Below the pieces are notes generated by a model. It made no database searches. It had not been told where the DNA came from and saw only the letters and a list, made by a program, of their open reading frames with translations. 64,000 bases of DNA from Bifidobacteriaceae bacterium (GTDB lineage: Bacteria > Actinomycetota > Actinomycetes > Actinomycetales > WQXJ01). Where the stretch lies: NCBI GenBank assembly GCA_031281585.1, contig JAITFE010000059.1:1-64000 (forward strand), written 5' to 3'. The position numbers were made by a program, and so were the translations under genes. Of this stretch, positions 50,661 to 60,065 are shown piece by piece (the stretch's first letter is position 1; every line of letters begins with the position of its first letter).

Positions 50661-53324
50661 ATGCGCACTTCGGAAATCCGCAACCGCTTCCTCGCCTACT
50701 TCGAGAATCGGGGACACACGGCGGTCCCGTCCGCCTCTCTGATCAGCGAGGACCCGTCCCTGCTGTTCACGGTGGCGGGCATGGTCCCGTTCATCCCCTA
50801 CATGTTGGGACAGGTGCCCGCGCCGTGGCCCAGGGCCGCCTCAGTCCAGAAATGCCTCCGCACGGGCGACATCGACGAGGTCGGGAAGACCACCCGCCAC
50901 GGCACGTTCTTCCAAATGAACGGGAACTTCTCGTTTGGGGACTACTTCAAGGAGGGAGCTATCGCGCACGCCTGGGAGCTGGTCACCGGGCCGCAGGCGG
51001 ACGGCTTCCTGGGGTTCGACCCGGACGCGATCTGGGTGACGGTCTTCCATGAGGACGACGAGGCGGCGGCCCTGTGGCGGAGCGTGGCCGGATTGCCGCC
51101 GGAGCGCATCCAGCGGCGGGGCATGAAGGACAACTTCTGGTCCACCGGCCAGCCGGGGCCGGCCGGCCCCTGCTCCGAGATCTATGTGGACCGGGGGCCT
51201 CAGTTCGGTCCCGACGGCGGCCCCGTCGTGGACGAGGACCGGTTCCTGGAGATCTGGAACCTGGTCTTCATGGAGTTCGAGCGCGGCGCCGGCGGCGCGA
51301 AGAGTGACTATCCGCTGCTGGGGGAGTTGGAGCAGAAGAACATCGACACCGGCATGGGTTTGGAGCGGGTCGCCTACCTGCTCCAGGACGTGGCCAACCT
51401 GTATGAGATCGACGAGGTGGTGCCGGTCATCCGCCGCACCGAGGAACTGACGGAACGCTCCTACGGCGCGGACCACGAGGCGGACGTACGGATGCGGGTA
51501 ATCGCCGACCACGTCCGCTCTGGCCTGATGGTGATCGCCGACGGGGTGACCCCCTCAAACGAGGGCCGGGGCTACGTGCTGCGGCGGCTGCTGCGGCGAG
51601 TGGTCCGGTCGATGCGCCTATTGGGCGTCGAGGAGCCGGTTTTCCCCGAGTTGTTCGAGGTCTCCAAGGACGCCATGAAGTCCTCCTACCCGGAGTTGGA
51701 GCGGGACTGGGCGCGCATTTCCGGCACCGCGTATAGCGAGGAGGAGTCTTTCCTGCGCACGCTGGCGGGCGGGTCCACCATCTTAGATGTGGCGATCGAC
51801 CGCACCAAGGCGGCCGGCCGGCCGGCCTTGTCCGGCCAGGACGCCTTCCAGTTGCATGACACCTACGGCTTCCCCATCGACTTGACCCTGGAGATCGCGG
51901 CCGAACAGGGTTTGGCGGTGGACCAGGAGGCGTTCCGCGCCTTGATGCGCGAACAGAAGGAACGGGCGCGGGCGGACGCGGTCGCCAAGAAGACGGGTCA
52001 CGCCGACACCTCCCTCTACCAGGAGCTGGCCGCCCAAGTCGGCCTGACAGACTTCACCGGCTATGCCGAATACGAGTCGCGCGGCCGGGTCTTGGCGCTG
52101 ATTCAGGACGGCCAGGGCATCCCGCTGGCGCAGGCACCCGCCAACGTGGAGCTGATCCTGGACGCCACGCCGTTCTACGCGGAGGCGGGCGGTCAATTGG
52201 CGGACCAGGGCACCATCGAGTTCGACTCGGGCGCGGTGTTCGAGGTGGACGACGTGCAACGGCCCATCAAGGGCCTCTCGGTCCACCGGGGCCGCCTGAT
52301 CGAAGGCCGCCTGGCGGCCGGCGACCAGGGCCTGGGCCGGATCGACGTGGAACGCCGCAAGGCGATCTCCCGCGCCCACACCGCCACGCACATGGTCCAC
52401 AAGTCGCTTCGCGAGCACCTTGGCTCCACCGCCACCCAGGCGGGTTCGGAGAACGCGCCCTCGCGGCTCCGGTTCGACTTCCGGTACGGGTCGGGGGTCC
52501 CGCAGTCGGTCTTGGGGGAGATCGAGGAGCGGGTCAACACCATGCTGGCGGAGGACCTCGAGGTCACGGAAGAGTTGATGGACCTGGACAAGGCCCGGGA
52601 ACTGGGCGCCATGGCGCTGTTCGGGGAGAAATACGGCCGGATTGTCCGCGTCGTGTCGATTGGCGGCGACTGGTCGCGCGAGTTGTGCGCCGGCACGCAC
52701 ATGCGCCGCTCTGGCGAATTGGGCCGCGTGTCCGTGTTGGGGGAGGCGTCGATCGGCTCGGGGGTGCGCCGCGTCGAGGCCCTGGTCGCGGATGGCGCCT
52801 ACGCGCATCAGGCCAAAGAGCACCTCCTGGTCTCACAGCTAACCGACGTGTTGAAGGTCCGGCCAGACGAGTTGGTTGACCGAGTGGGCTCGCTGGTCGC
52901 CAAGCTGAAGGAGGCGGACAAGGCTCTGGCGGCAATGCGGTCAGCCCAGTTGGGCGCCCAGGCCCCGGCTTTGGCCGCGTCGGCGCGCTCGGTCGCCGGA
53001 GTGCGCCTGGTGACGGCCACCCTGGACGGCGCCAGCGGCGACGACCTGCGGGGCCTGGCTCTGGACGTGCGCTCCCGCCTGGGGGAGTCCGAACCGGTTG
53101 TGGTCGCCCTGGGTTCCAAGGACGCGGACAGCGGCCGCGGGGTTTTGGCCGTGGCGGTGAACGATGCCGCTCAGTCCGCCGGTCACAAAGCCGGCGTCTT
53201 GGTGGGGTTGGCTTCCAAGGTGTTGGGTGGCGGCGGGGGCGGCAAGCCGGCGTTGGCCCAGGGCGGCGGCGCGGACGGCTCCAAGCTGGACCAGGCCTGG
53301 GCGGCCATCGCCGGCGCGCTGTGA
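50661..53324 (+). CDS. alaS: Alanine--tRNA ligase
   Basis: Charges tRNA-Ala. The class II catalytic core starts RTSEIRNRFLAYFENRGHTAVPSASLI and has TRHGTFFQMNGNFSFGDYFKEGAI. The editing domain carries HTATHMVH and CAGTHMRRSGELG, giving the zinc-binding HxxxH and CxxxH motifs. The C-terminal DHHA1-type domain ends VLGGGGGGKPALAQGGGADGSKL. The length of 887 residues is normal. It overlaps ruvX by 4 bp. Confidence 0.97.
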   Translation: MRTSEIRNRFLAYFENRGHTAVPSASLISEDPSLLFTVAGMVPFIPYMLGQVPAPWPRAASVQKCLRTGDIDEVGKTTRHGTFFQMNGNFSFGDYFKEGAIAHAWELVTGPQADGFLGFDPDAIWVTVFHEDDEAAALWRSVAGLPPERIQRRGMKDNFWSTGQPGPAGPCSEIYVDRGPQFGPDGGPVVDEDRFLEIWNLVFMEFERGAGGAKSDYPLLGELEQKNIDTGMGLERVAYLLQDVANLYEIDEVVPVIRRTEELTERSYGADHEADVRMRVIADHVRSGLMVIADGVTPSNEGRGYVLRRLLRRVVRSMRLLGVEEPVFPELFEVSKDAMKSSYPELERDWARISGTAYSEEESFLRTLAGGSTILDVAIDRTKAAGRPALSGQDAFQLHDTYGFPIDLTLEIAAEQGLAVDQEAFRALMREQKERARADAVAKKTGHADTSLYQELAAQVGLTDFTGYAEYESRGRVLALIQDGQGIPLAQAPANVELILDATPFYAEAGGQLADQGTIEFDSGAVFEVDDVQRPIKGLSVHRGRLIEGRLAAGDQGLGRIDVERRKAISRAHTATHMVHKSLREHLGSTATQAGSENAPSRLRFDFRYGSGVPQSVLGEIEERVNTMLAEDLEVTEELMDLDKARELGAMALFGEKYGRIVRVVSIGGDWSRELCAGTHMRRSGELGRVSVLGEASIGSGVRRVEALVADGAYAHQAKEHLLVSQLTDVLKVRPDELVDRVGSLVAKLKEADKALAAMRSAQLGAQAPALAASARSVAGVRLVTATLDGASGDDLRGLALDVRSRLGESEPVVVALGSKDADSGRGVLAVAVNDAAQSAGHKAGVLVGLASKVLGGGGGGKPALAQGGGADGSKLDQAWAAIAGAL

Positions 53325-53782
53325 CCGGGCCGAGCGGCCCCTGGCTCGGGGTGGACCTGGGCCAGGTCCGGGTCGGCCTGGCCAAATCCGACCCCGGCCT
53401 GGTGTTGGCCATGCCCCTGGCCACTCTGCAACGGGCAGGCCGCTCGGTCGAAGCTCTGGCGGACCACCTGGCCCGTGTGGCGCGGGAGGAGAACGCCCGC
53501 CGCGTGGTAGTCGGCTGGCCCCTCAACATGGACGGCACGATTGGCCCCAAAGCGGCCGAGGCGGGCGAACTGGCGGCGGCGCTGAAGGCGAAGGGAGTCG
53601 AAACGGCCCTCCAAGACGAGCGGCGCACCACCAGCCAGGCGAGCGCCCAACTGCGGGAGGCAGGCCGGGACGCCAAAAGCCAACGCGCTGTGATAGACCA
53701 GGCGGCGGCCACTTTGATCCTCCAGTCGGCGCTGGACACGCGCCAACCACTCGGCCCGCTTGAACCGCTTGAGCCGCTTTAG
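53321..53782 (+). CDS. ruvX: Holliday junction resolvase-like RuvX/YqgF
   Basis: A 153-residue RNase H-fold nuclease linked to 16S rRNA 5'-end maturation in other bacteria. It has the first acidic residue in LGVDLGQVRVGLAKSD, then VVGWPLNMDGTIGPKAAEA and the DERRTTSQASAQL segment before the last acidic residue (VIDQAAATLILQ). GTG start overlapping the alaS stop by 4 bp. In related genomes mltG follows directly, but here a TsnR-type gene is interposed. Confidence 0.94.
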   Translation: MTGPSGPWLGVDLGQVRVGLAKSDPGLVLAMPLATLQRAGRSVEALADHLARVAREENARRVVVGWPLNMDGTIGPKAAEAGELAAALKAKGVETALQDERRTTSQASAQLREAGRDAKSQRAVIDQAAATLILQSALDTRQPLGPLEPLEPL

Positions 53783-53795
53783 CCACGGTGCCTGG

Positions 53796-53801
53796 TAGGG
53801 T
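53796..53801 (+). promoter_or_regulatory. Putative -10 element of leaderless tsnR
   Basis: TAGGGT lies at -12 to -7 before GTG 53808, with no ribosome site between, immediately after the ruvX stop. It would let the methyltransferase gene be transcribed apart from alaS-ruvX. Confidence 0.5.
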
Positions 53802-53807
53802 CGCGGG

Positions 53808-54644
53808 GTGAAGCTTGCCGAGCCAGTCGAATCCCTGGGCGACCCGCGGGCGCAGCGGATCGCCGATGTGGCCAAACCCTCGCATTCGAACACGAAAGTG
53901 GCGTTGATCGAGGACGAGGAGCCGCTTGTCAACGCCCTGGCGGCTGGGGTGGAGTTTGTCGAGGTCTACCATGAACGGGGCCATGCCGTCCCGTCCGCGC
54001 TGGCACAGGCCCTTGAAGACGCGTCCGTCCCGGTCGCGGCGGTTGACGGCGCGCTCCTGACCCGCGTCTTCAGGACCGACAAACGACCACGGTGGTTCGG
54101 GGTCGCCAAGGTGCCGCGTCCGGCCTGGCTGGAGGACCTGGAGGACCGAGCGGGCGACATCGTGATCCTGGACGGTGTGCGGATCGTGGGGAACATCGGG
54201 GCGATCATTCGGACGGCAACCGCCTTCAACGCGGCGGGGATTGTCCTGATCGACTCTGGCCTGAGCACCATTGCGGACCGAAGGCTCCTCCGCGCCAGTC
54301 GCGGCTACGTGTTTTCGCTGCCCGTTGTCCTGGCGCAGGCCGACGAGTTGGCCCGCTTCCTAGACGACCAGCGAATCCGGGTCGCCGTGCTTGACGCCGG
54401 CGCCCCAACCAGCCTTGAGGAACTGGCAGGCGAGCCTGAACGGCGAGCTCTGGTATTCGGGAGCGAGCGCACCGGCCCGTCGGCGCGCTTCCGGCCCGGC
54501 GGCGTGGGTCGGGAACCCCTGCCCCTCGCAGCGTCCATCCCCATGCCGGGGCCGGTCGAGTCGCTCAACGTTTCGGTCGCGGTCGCGGTCACGCTTTACG
54601 CGTTGACGTCCCCGAAACGGGGCCTGGACGTGTCGGATTCGTGA
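53808..54644 (+). CDS. tsnR: TsnR/NshR-type 23S rRNA (adenosine 2'-O)-methyltransferase
   Basis: A 278-residue SPOUT methyltransferase. The N-terminal domain GDPRAQRIADVAKPSHSNTK and IEDEEPLVNALAAGVEFVEVY is the distinctive TsnR/NshR RNA-binding domain, not that of generic SpoU enzymes. The catalytic domain has GVRIVGNIGAIIRTA (N129, R135), RASRGYVFSLPVV (R165), ALVFGSERTGPS (E220) and ESLNVSVAVA (N254), the knotted SAM site. Known members methylate A1067 of 23S rRNA and give resistance to thiostrepton and nosiheptide. It is inserted between ruvX and mltG with its own leaderless promoter, and sampled GC is about 60%, lower than neighbours. Resistance in this host is inferred. Confidence 0.88.
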   Translation: MKLAEPVESLGDPRAQRIADVAKPSHSNTKVALIEDEEPLVNALAAGVEFVEVYHERGHAVPSALAQALEDASVPVAAVDGALLTRVFRTDKRPRWFGVAKVPRPAWLEDLEDRAGDIVILDGVRIVGNIGAIIRTATAFNAAGIVLIDSGLSTIADRRLLRASRGYVFSLPVVLAQADELARFLDDQRIRVAVLDAGAPTSLEELAGEPERRALVFGSERTGPSARFRPGGVGREPLPLAASIPMPGPVESLNVSVAVAVTLYALTSPKRGLDVSDS

Positions 54645-54710
54645 GGGTTCGCACTGGCCAGCGCGTCAGTGGAGGCAAGGCAAGGTCACAAAACGGTAAG
54701 CTTCTCTCCC

Positions 54711-56333
54711 GTGAGCGACCAGTGGACTCCTTTCGGACCCGACAAGGCCCCTCCGCCGCCCGCGCAGCCGAGCTTCCCTCCCCAGGGCCCGTTTACGCCG
54801 GAGCAAGGCGAGCCCGAGTTCCTCGAGCCGGACCGGTACCAGCCTGAGCAGTTCGAGCCGCAGCAGTACCAGCCCGAGCAGTTCCAGCCGGGCCAGTACC
54901 AGCGCGAGCAGTACGAACCCGAGCAGTACCAGCCAGAGCAGTACGCACCCGAGCAGTACCAACCGGGCCAGTTCCAGCCGGAGCAGTACGAGCCCGGGCA
55001 GTACGAACCCGAGCAGTACGCACCCGAGCAATACCAGCCTGAACAGTACGAACCTGAACAGTACGAACCTGAACAGTACGAGCCCGAGCAGCTCCAGTCC
55101 GAGTACTACGAACTGGAGCAGTATGAACCGACCCCGGAGCCGAGCGGGGCCGCGGTCTCCCGCCGCGCCCTGCGCGAGGCGGAGGCCGCCCAGGCCGAAG
55201 CCGTCAAGGAGACCAGGCAGGCGAGTAGGCGCGGGCCGATCACGGCCGTGATGATGATTGTGCTGGTGGTCGCGGTGGGCACCGTGGGATTTGTTGTCGG
55301 CAAGCCGATGATTGAGCGGCTGACGCAGCCGAAGCCGACCACGGTCACGGACTATCCGGGCCCGGGCGCGGGCGCGACCACCATCACCATTGACCAAGGC
55401 GATCCGGGCAGCACGATCGCCCAGAAGTTGGTCGACGCGGGCGTGATCGCCACCACCGGAGCTTTCATCCAAGCCTGGAACAAGGCCGGGGACACGGCCG
55501 CGTCTATCCAACCGGGCACGTACGCGCTGTTTGAGAAGATGAGCGCGGCCGACGCGCTGGCCGCGCTGCTCGACCCGGCCAACCGGAACGCGATCGTCTT
55601 CACCGTGCCGGAGGGCAAGCGCGCCGGCCAGGTGTACCAGATCATCGGGTTGGCGATGGCGCGAGCCGATTTGGGCGCCGATGCCGACCAGGCGGCCCTC
55701 GATCAAAAGGCCAGCGAGGACGCCCAACTAGTCGAGCAGGCGGCCGCGGACCAGGCCGGGATCGGCCTGCCGCCGGAGGCGGGCGGGCTGGTGGAGGGGT
55801 GGCTCTTCCCGGAGACCTACAGCTTCAACATTGGCACCACGCCCACTGAGATGCTGGCCAAGATGGTGTCTCAGACCGTCGCCGTGCTGGAGGACCTGAA
55901 GGCGCCCAGGGAAAACTGGGCGAAGATCCTCACCATCGGGTCGCTGGTGGAGAAGGAGTCCAAGCTCTCTGACGACCGCCCGAAGACGGCCCGCGTCATC
56001 TATAACCGCCTCGACGTGGGCATGAGGCTCCAGCTTGATTCGACCGTGGTCTACGGCGTGGGGCGCTTTGACGACAAGGTTGCCACCAGCCAGGCCGAAC
56101 GCGACGACCCGAACCCCTTCAACACCTATGTGGTGCCGGCCCTGCCTGCGGGCCCGATCTGCAATCCCGGCCTGGAGGCAATCGAGGCGGCGATAAATCC
56201 CGCCCCCGGAGCCTGGATCTACTTCTGCGCTTGGAACCTGGAGACTGGCGAGACGATCTTCTCTGAAACCCTGGAAGGCCAGCAGAGGTGCATTGACAAG
56301 TGGCACGCCTGGGAAGCGGAACAGGCCGGATGA
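54711..56333 (+). CDS. mltG: Endolytic transglycosylase MltG with glutamine-rich repeat N-terminus
   Basis: A YceG-fold membrane enzyme that cuts nascent glycan strands. From GTG 54711 it has about 540 residues. A disordered cytoplasmic region holds some 20 copies of a five-residue unit of the type EQYEP/EQYQP (about residues 40-142), then VSRRALREAEAAQA, then one membrane helix (about 176-197). The extracellular part has a LysM-like segment, WLFPETYSFN, IGSLVEKESKL with the catalytic-type glutamate E414, and LDSTVVYGVGRFDD. The repeat is far longer than in usual MltG. GTG 54711 is preferred over GTG 54669 because the latter adds residues without family character; the ribosome site is weak for either. 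Confidence 0.92.
   Translation: MSDQWTPFGPDKAPPPPAQPSFPPQGPFTPEQGEPEFLEPDRYQPEQFEPQQYQPEQFQPGQYQREQYEPEQYQPEQYAPEQYQPGQFQPEQYEPGQYEPEQYAPEQYQPEQYEPEQYEPEQYEPEQLQSEYYELEQYEPTPEPSGAAVSRRALREAEAAQAEAVKETRQASRRGPITAVMMIVLVVAVGTVGFVVGKPMIERLTQPKPTTVTDYPGPGAGATTITIDQGDPGSTIAQKLVDAGVIATTGAFIQAWNKAGDTAASIQPGTYALFEKMSAADALAALLDPANRNAIVFTVPEGKRAGQVYQIIGLAMARADLGADADQAALDQKASEDAQLVEQAAADQAGIGLPPEAGGLVEGWLFPETYSFNIGTTPTEMLAKMVSQTVAVLEDLKAPRENWAKILTIGSLVEKESKLSDDRPKTARVIYNRLDVGMRLQLDSTVVYGVGRFDDKVATSQAERDDPNPFNTYVVPALPAGPICNPGLEAIEAAINPAPGAWIYFCAWNLETGETIFSETLEGQQRCIDKWHAWEAEQAG
54836..55132. repeat. 15-bp imperfect tandem repeat within mltG
   Basis: A run of 15-bp units based on GAGCAGTACCAGCCC, encoding E-Q-Y/F-x-P, occupies about 300 bases of the mltG 5' part. 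Variation is mostly at the fourth codon (Q, E, A) and between Y and F. It is in frame throughout and coding, so it is not a CRISPR array. Confidence 0.85.
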
Positions 56334-57148
56334 CGAACCGCGCGGCGGTGCTCGGCAGCCCGATCAGCCACTCGCTTTCGCCGGCGCTGCACCAGGCCGG
56401 CTATGCGGCCCTGGGGCTGACCGACTGGATCTACGAGACGGTCGAAATGACGGAGTCCGGTCTGGGGCCGTGGCTCGCCGGCCTGGGCCCGGAATGGAGG
56501 GGTTTGTCCTTGACCATGCCCCTGAAGCGGACCGCGCTGGGGTTGGTTGACCACGTGCAGCCCCTGGCGAAGATGGTGGGCGGCGCGAACACCGTGCTGT
56601 TCAATCAGGCTGGAACTGTGGGCGCGAACACCGACGTGCACGGCATGGTCGCCGCCGTCCGCGAAGCCCGGCCGGACGGGGCGTTTCGTTCCGCGAGCGT
56701 GATCGGGGGCGGCGCGACCGCGGCGGCGGCCCTTGCGGCGCTGGCCGAATTGGCGCTCAGGCGGCCCCGCGTCTACATCCGTTCGGTTGCCCGTTCGCAG
56801 CCCACTCTTGCGGCCGCGGGCCGCCTGGGCGTGGAGCCGGAATTGCGGAAGCTTCGCCCGGAGCAGCCGCCGCCGGACTGGCCGGCGGACTTGACCATCT
56901 GCACTCTGCCGCCGCACGCCGCCGACCCGCTGGCCGAAGGCCTGGGCGAGGCGCTGGTCCCGTCCGGCGCCCTGCTGCTGGACGTGGCGTACAGCCCGTG
57001 GCCCTCGGCGTTGGCGGACGCTTGGGCCAGGGCGGGCGGGAAAGTCGTCTCCGGCAAGGCCATGCTGCTGCATCAGGCCGCCGCGCAGTTCCAAATGATG
57101 ACCGGCCACGCCGCGCCCCTCGCCCAGATGCGTGCGGCGATCGCCTGA
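56330..57148 (+). CDS. aroE: Shikimate dehydrogenase
   Basis: Reduces 3-dehydroshikimate to shikimate. The start NRAAVLGSPISHSLSPALHQAGY carries the substrate serines, LSLTMPLKR the catalytic lysine, GGANTVLF and GANTDVHGM the substrate aspartate, and ASVIGGGATAAAAL the nucleotide-binding loop. The protein has 272 residues. ATG 56330 overlaps the mltG stop by 4 bp and matches the family start. It begins the aroE-aroC-aroK-aroB-aroQ cluster. Confidence 0.94.
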   Translation: MTNRAAVLGSPISHSLSPALHQAGYAALGLTDWIYETVEMTESGLGPWLAGLGPEWRGLSLTMPLKRTALGLVDHVQPLAKMVGGANTVLFNQAGTVGANTDVHGMVAAVREARPDGAFRSASVIGGGATAAAALAALAELALRRPRVYIRSVARSQPTLAAAGRLGVEPELRKLRPEQPPPDWPADLTICTLPPHAADPLAEGLGEALVPSGALLLDVAYSPWPSALADAWARAGGKVVSGKAMLLHQAAAQFQMMTGHAAPLAQMRAAIA

Positions 57149-57166
57149 ACCGGAGACAATGAATCC

Positions 57167-58339
57167 ATGCTGCGTTGGTTGACGGCCGGAGAATCGCACG
57201 GTCCTGCGGTCTTGGGCGTGCTGGACGGCATCCCGGCCGGGGTGGAGGTGGCGCCCCGGGACGTGGCGCGGGCGCTGGCCCGGCGGCGGGCGGGGCACGG
57301 TCGCGGCGCCAGAATGGGCTTCGAAGCCGACCAGGTGGAAATCCAGGGCGGGATTTGGCGTGGGAAGACCACCGGCGGCCCGGTCGCCATCGCCGTGGCC
57401 AATTCGGAATGGCCCAAGTGGCGGGAGGTCATGTCGCCGGAGCCGGGTCCGCCGCCGGACACGGCCCGGGCCGCCAAGCTGACCCGACCCCGGCCCGGCC
57501 ACGCCGACTTGGCGGGCATGGTCAAGTACGGGCAGGATGACGCCCGCGCCATTTTGGAGCGATCCTCCGCCCGTGAGACGGCCGCGCGGGTGGCTCTGGG
57601 GGCGGTCGCGGCGGCTTTCCTAGACCAGGCTCTGGGGATCCAGATTGTCAGCCACGTGGTGGCGCTTGGCGGGGTGGTGTCGAACGGCCCCGCCCCCAGA
57701 CCGGATCAAGCCGCCGCCGTTGACGCCAGCCCGGTCCGCACCCTGGACGCGGCGGCCGAACGGGCGATGGTGGACCGGATCGACCAGGCGAAGCAGGCGG
57801 GCGACACCCTAGGCGGGGTGGTCGAGGTGATCGCCTACGGCGCGCCGGTGGGGTTGGGCTCCCACGTTCAGGCGGACCGGCGCCTGGACGCGGCGCTGGC
57901 GGGCGCGCTGATGGGCGTCCAGGCGATCAAGGCCGTGGAGATCGGCCTGGGTTTGGCGGCCGCGAGCCAACCGGGCTCGGCGGTGCACGACCAAATCACG
58001 CGCGAAGACGGCCGCGTCACCCGTGTGACCAACAATGCGGGCGGGATTGAGGGCGGCGTCTCCAACGGTGAGCCGATTGTCTTGCGCGCGGCCATGAAGC
58101 CCATCCCGACGGTGCCCCGCGCGCTCGCCACGATCGACACTCAAACGGGCGAGGCCGTCCCGGCCCACCACCAGCGTTCGGACACAACGGCGGTCCCGGC
58201 GGCGGCGGTGGTCGCCGAGGCGATGACCGCGTTGGTGCTGGCCCAGGCGGCCCTGGACAAGTTTGGCGGCGACTGCCTGGCCGAGGTCCGCCGCAACGTG
58301 GCGGGCTACCTGGCCGCCGTCCCGGAGTTTTGGAGGTGA
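57167..58339 (+). CDS. aroC: Chorismate synthase
   Basis: Forms chorismate from EPSP using reduced [27 protein letters not shown] is the first signature with its catalytic histidine, and [29 protein letters not shown] and [22 protein letters not shown] follow. It has 390 residues, normal for the family. It lies 18 bases after aroE and overlaps aroK by 4 bp. Confidence 0.97.
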   Translation: MLRWLTAGESHGPAVLGVLDGIPAGVEVAPRDVARALARRRAGHGRGARMGFEADQVEIQGGIWRGKTTGGPVAIAVANSEWPKWREVMSPEPGPPPDTARAAKLTRPRPGHADLAGMVKYGQDDARAILERSSARETAARVALGAVAAAFLDQALGIQIVSHVVALGGVVSNGPAPRPDQAAAVDASPVRTLDAAAERAMVDRIDQAKQAGDTLGGVVEVIAYGAPVGLGSHVQADRRLDAALAGALMGVQAIKAVEIGLGLAAASQPGSAVHDQITREDGRVTRVTNNAGGIEGGVSNGEPIVLRAAMKPIPTVPRALATIDTQTGEAVPAHHQRSDTTAVPAAAVVAEAMTALVLAQAALDKFGGDCLAEVRRNVAGYLAAVPEFWR

Positions 58340-58854
58340 GCGCGCTGGTGATGATAGGACCGCCGGGCGCTGGCAAGACCACCATCGGAAGGCACCTGGC
58401 CGGCCGCCTCAAAGTCGCGTTCGTGGACACGGACGAGGCGGTTGAGGCCCAGGCGGGACAGCCGGTCAGCGAGATCTTTGTGCGCCAGGGCGAGCCCGCG
58501 TTCCGCTCCATGGAGCGCGAGGCGGTCGCCGCGGCGCTGGCCCAAGCGGACCAGGCCCCCATGGTCATAGCGCTGGGCGGCGGCGCGCCTCTCGACCCCG
58601 CCACGGCGCGCGCCCTGGAGGGGGCCACGGTGGTCTTCCTCGACGTGTCTGACGCGCTGGCCATCCGGCGCGTTGGCCTGAGCGCGGCCCGGCCATTGCT
58701 GGCCGGATCGCCCCGGAAGGCCTGGCGGGAATTGATGGCGCAGCGCCGACCGGTCTATGAGGGCCTGGCCGATGTCATAATTCAAGTGGACGGTCTCAGC
58801 CCACAGGACGCCGCTGGACGGATCGCCGCGTTAGTGATGGAAGGGGAGCGATGA
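58336..58854 (+). CDS. aroK: Shikimate kinase
   Basis: Phosphorylates shikimate at O3. The P-loop is [18 protein letters not shown], the substrate aspartate is in [12 protein letters not shown], and the ALGGGAPL loop and the RPLL lid motif are present. About 172 residues. The start at GTG 58336 overlaps the aroC stop (GTGA); an upstream TTG at 58330 is possible but less likely. It overlaps aroB by 4 bp. Confidence 0.94.
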   Translation: MSALVMIGPPGAGKTTIGRHLAGRLKVAFVDTDEAVEAQAGQPVSEIFVRQGEPAFRSMEREAVAAALAQADQAPMVIALGGGAPLDPATARALEGATVVFLDVSDALAIRRVGLSAARPLLAGSPRKAWRELMAQRRPVYEGLADVIIQVDGLSPQDAAGRIAALVMEGER

Positions 58855-60065
58855 GTCCGTCGCAAATCACAGTCGAGGTCGACCAGCCTTACGAGGTCGC
58901 GGTGGGGCACGGACTGCTGGCCAGGCTGGCGGAATACCTGCCGAAAACAGCCGGACGTTTGATGATCCTGTTCGACCCGGCGGTGGCCGGACCAATTCCG
59001 GCCCTGGTCGACGAGTTGCGCAAGGACGGCTTCGAGGTCCACCTGTTGGCGGTGCCCAGCGGCGAGGAGGCCAAGACCATCGCGGTCGCGGCGGCGGTCT
59101 GGCAGCGGTTGGGCGAGGCCGCCTTCACCAGAACCGACGCGATTGTCGGAATTGGGGGAGGTTCCACCACGGACGTCGCCGGGTTCGTCGCGGCCACATG
59201 GCTGCGCGGCGTGCCGGTGCTTCAGGTCCCCACCACCCTGCTGGCCATGGTGGACGCCGCCATTGGCGGCAAGACCGGCATCAACACGGACGAGGGCAAG
59301 AACCTGGTGGGCGCCTTCCACCAGCCCGCAGCCGTGATCTGCGACCAGCAGTTGTTGGACACCTTGCCGACCGAGGAGATCGTCTCCGGCATGGCTGAGG
59401 TCATCAAGTCCGGCCTGGTGGCGGACCCCGGCATTTTGGACGTGGTCTGGTCGGGTCCGCAGGAGACCCTGAAGCCGGCGAGCCCCTTGCTGACGGAGCT
59501 CATCCGCCGGGCCGTGGCGGTCAAGGCGGAAGTTGTCGCGGAGGACCCCGCCGAATCCGGCCGCCGCACCATCCTCAACTACGGCCACACCTTTGGGCAC
59601 GCCATTGAACAGGTCGAGCATTTCCGCTGGCGCCACGGCGACGCGGTCGCGGTCGGGATGGTTTACGCCGCCGAGGTCGCCGTGCGGGCCGGATTGATGG
59701 ATCCGTCCCTCCTTGGCTTGCACCGCGAGCTGCTGACCGCCGTGGGCCTGCCGATCGCCTACAACTCCGGACGTTGGGCGCAGTTGTGGCCCGCCATGCG
59801 GCGCGACAAGAAGAACCGCGGCAAGACCCGCCGCATGGTCCTGTTGGAGGACGTGGGCCGTCCCGTGGTGGTCCGGGGGATTCCGGAGGACTTGCTGGAG
59901 GAGGCCTACCAGGCGATCTCGGCGGTGCCGGGGGCCGCCCCGTATCCGGTCAAGACGGCTCCCGATTACTCGCTGGAGAACCCGTACGGCACGCCCACGT
60001 ATGTGCCCCCGGTGGATGAGGACCTCGCGACCCCAGCCGGCGGTTCCCAAGGCGCCGCCACATGA
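58851..60065 (+). CDS. aroB: 3-Dehydroquinate synthase
   Basis: An NAD- and zinc-dependent enzyme that cyclises DAHP to dehydroquinate. VPSGEEAKTIAVAAAVWQRL, IVGIGGGSTTDVAGFVAATW, PTTLLAMVDAAIGGKTGIN and the zinc ligands in LNYGHTFGHAIE and RWRHGDAVAVGM are all seen. At 404 residues it is longer than most because of a C-terminal tail of about 40 residues after the enzyme domain (YPVKTAPDYSLENPYG). It overlaps aroK and aroQ by 4 bp each. Confidence 0.96.
   Translation: MSPSQITVEVDQPYEVAVGHGLLARLAEYLPKTAGRLMILFDPAVAGPIPALVDELRKDGFEVHLLAVPSGEEAKTIAVAAAVWQRLGEAAFTRTDAIVGIGGGSTTDVAGFVAATWLRGVPVLQVPTTLLAMVDAAIGGKTGINTDEGKNLVGAFHQPAAVICDQQLLDTLPTEEIVSGMAEVIKSGLVADPGILDVVWSGPQETLKPASPLLTELIRRAVAVKAEVVAEDPAESGRRTILNYGHTFGHAIEQVEHFRWRHGDAVAVGMVYAAEVAVRAGLMDPSLLGLHRELLTAVGLPIAYNSGRWAQLWPAMRRDKKNRGKTRRMVLLEDVGRPVVVRGIPEDLLEEAYQAISAVPGAAPYPVKTAPDYSLENPYGTPTYVPPVDEDLATPAGGSQGAAT

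Noticed and set aside
54836-55132. Possible CRISPR or minisatellite locus in mltG
   Set aside because: Units are only 15 bp, contiguous and in frame with mltG.
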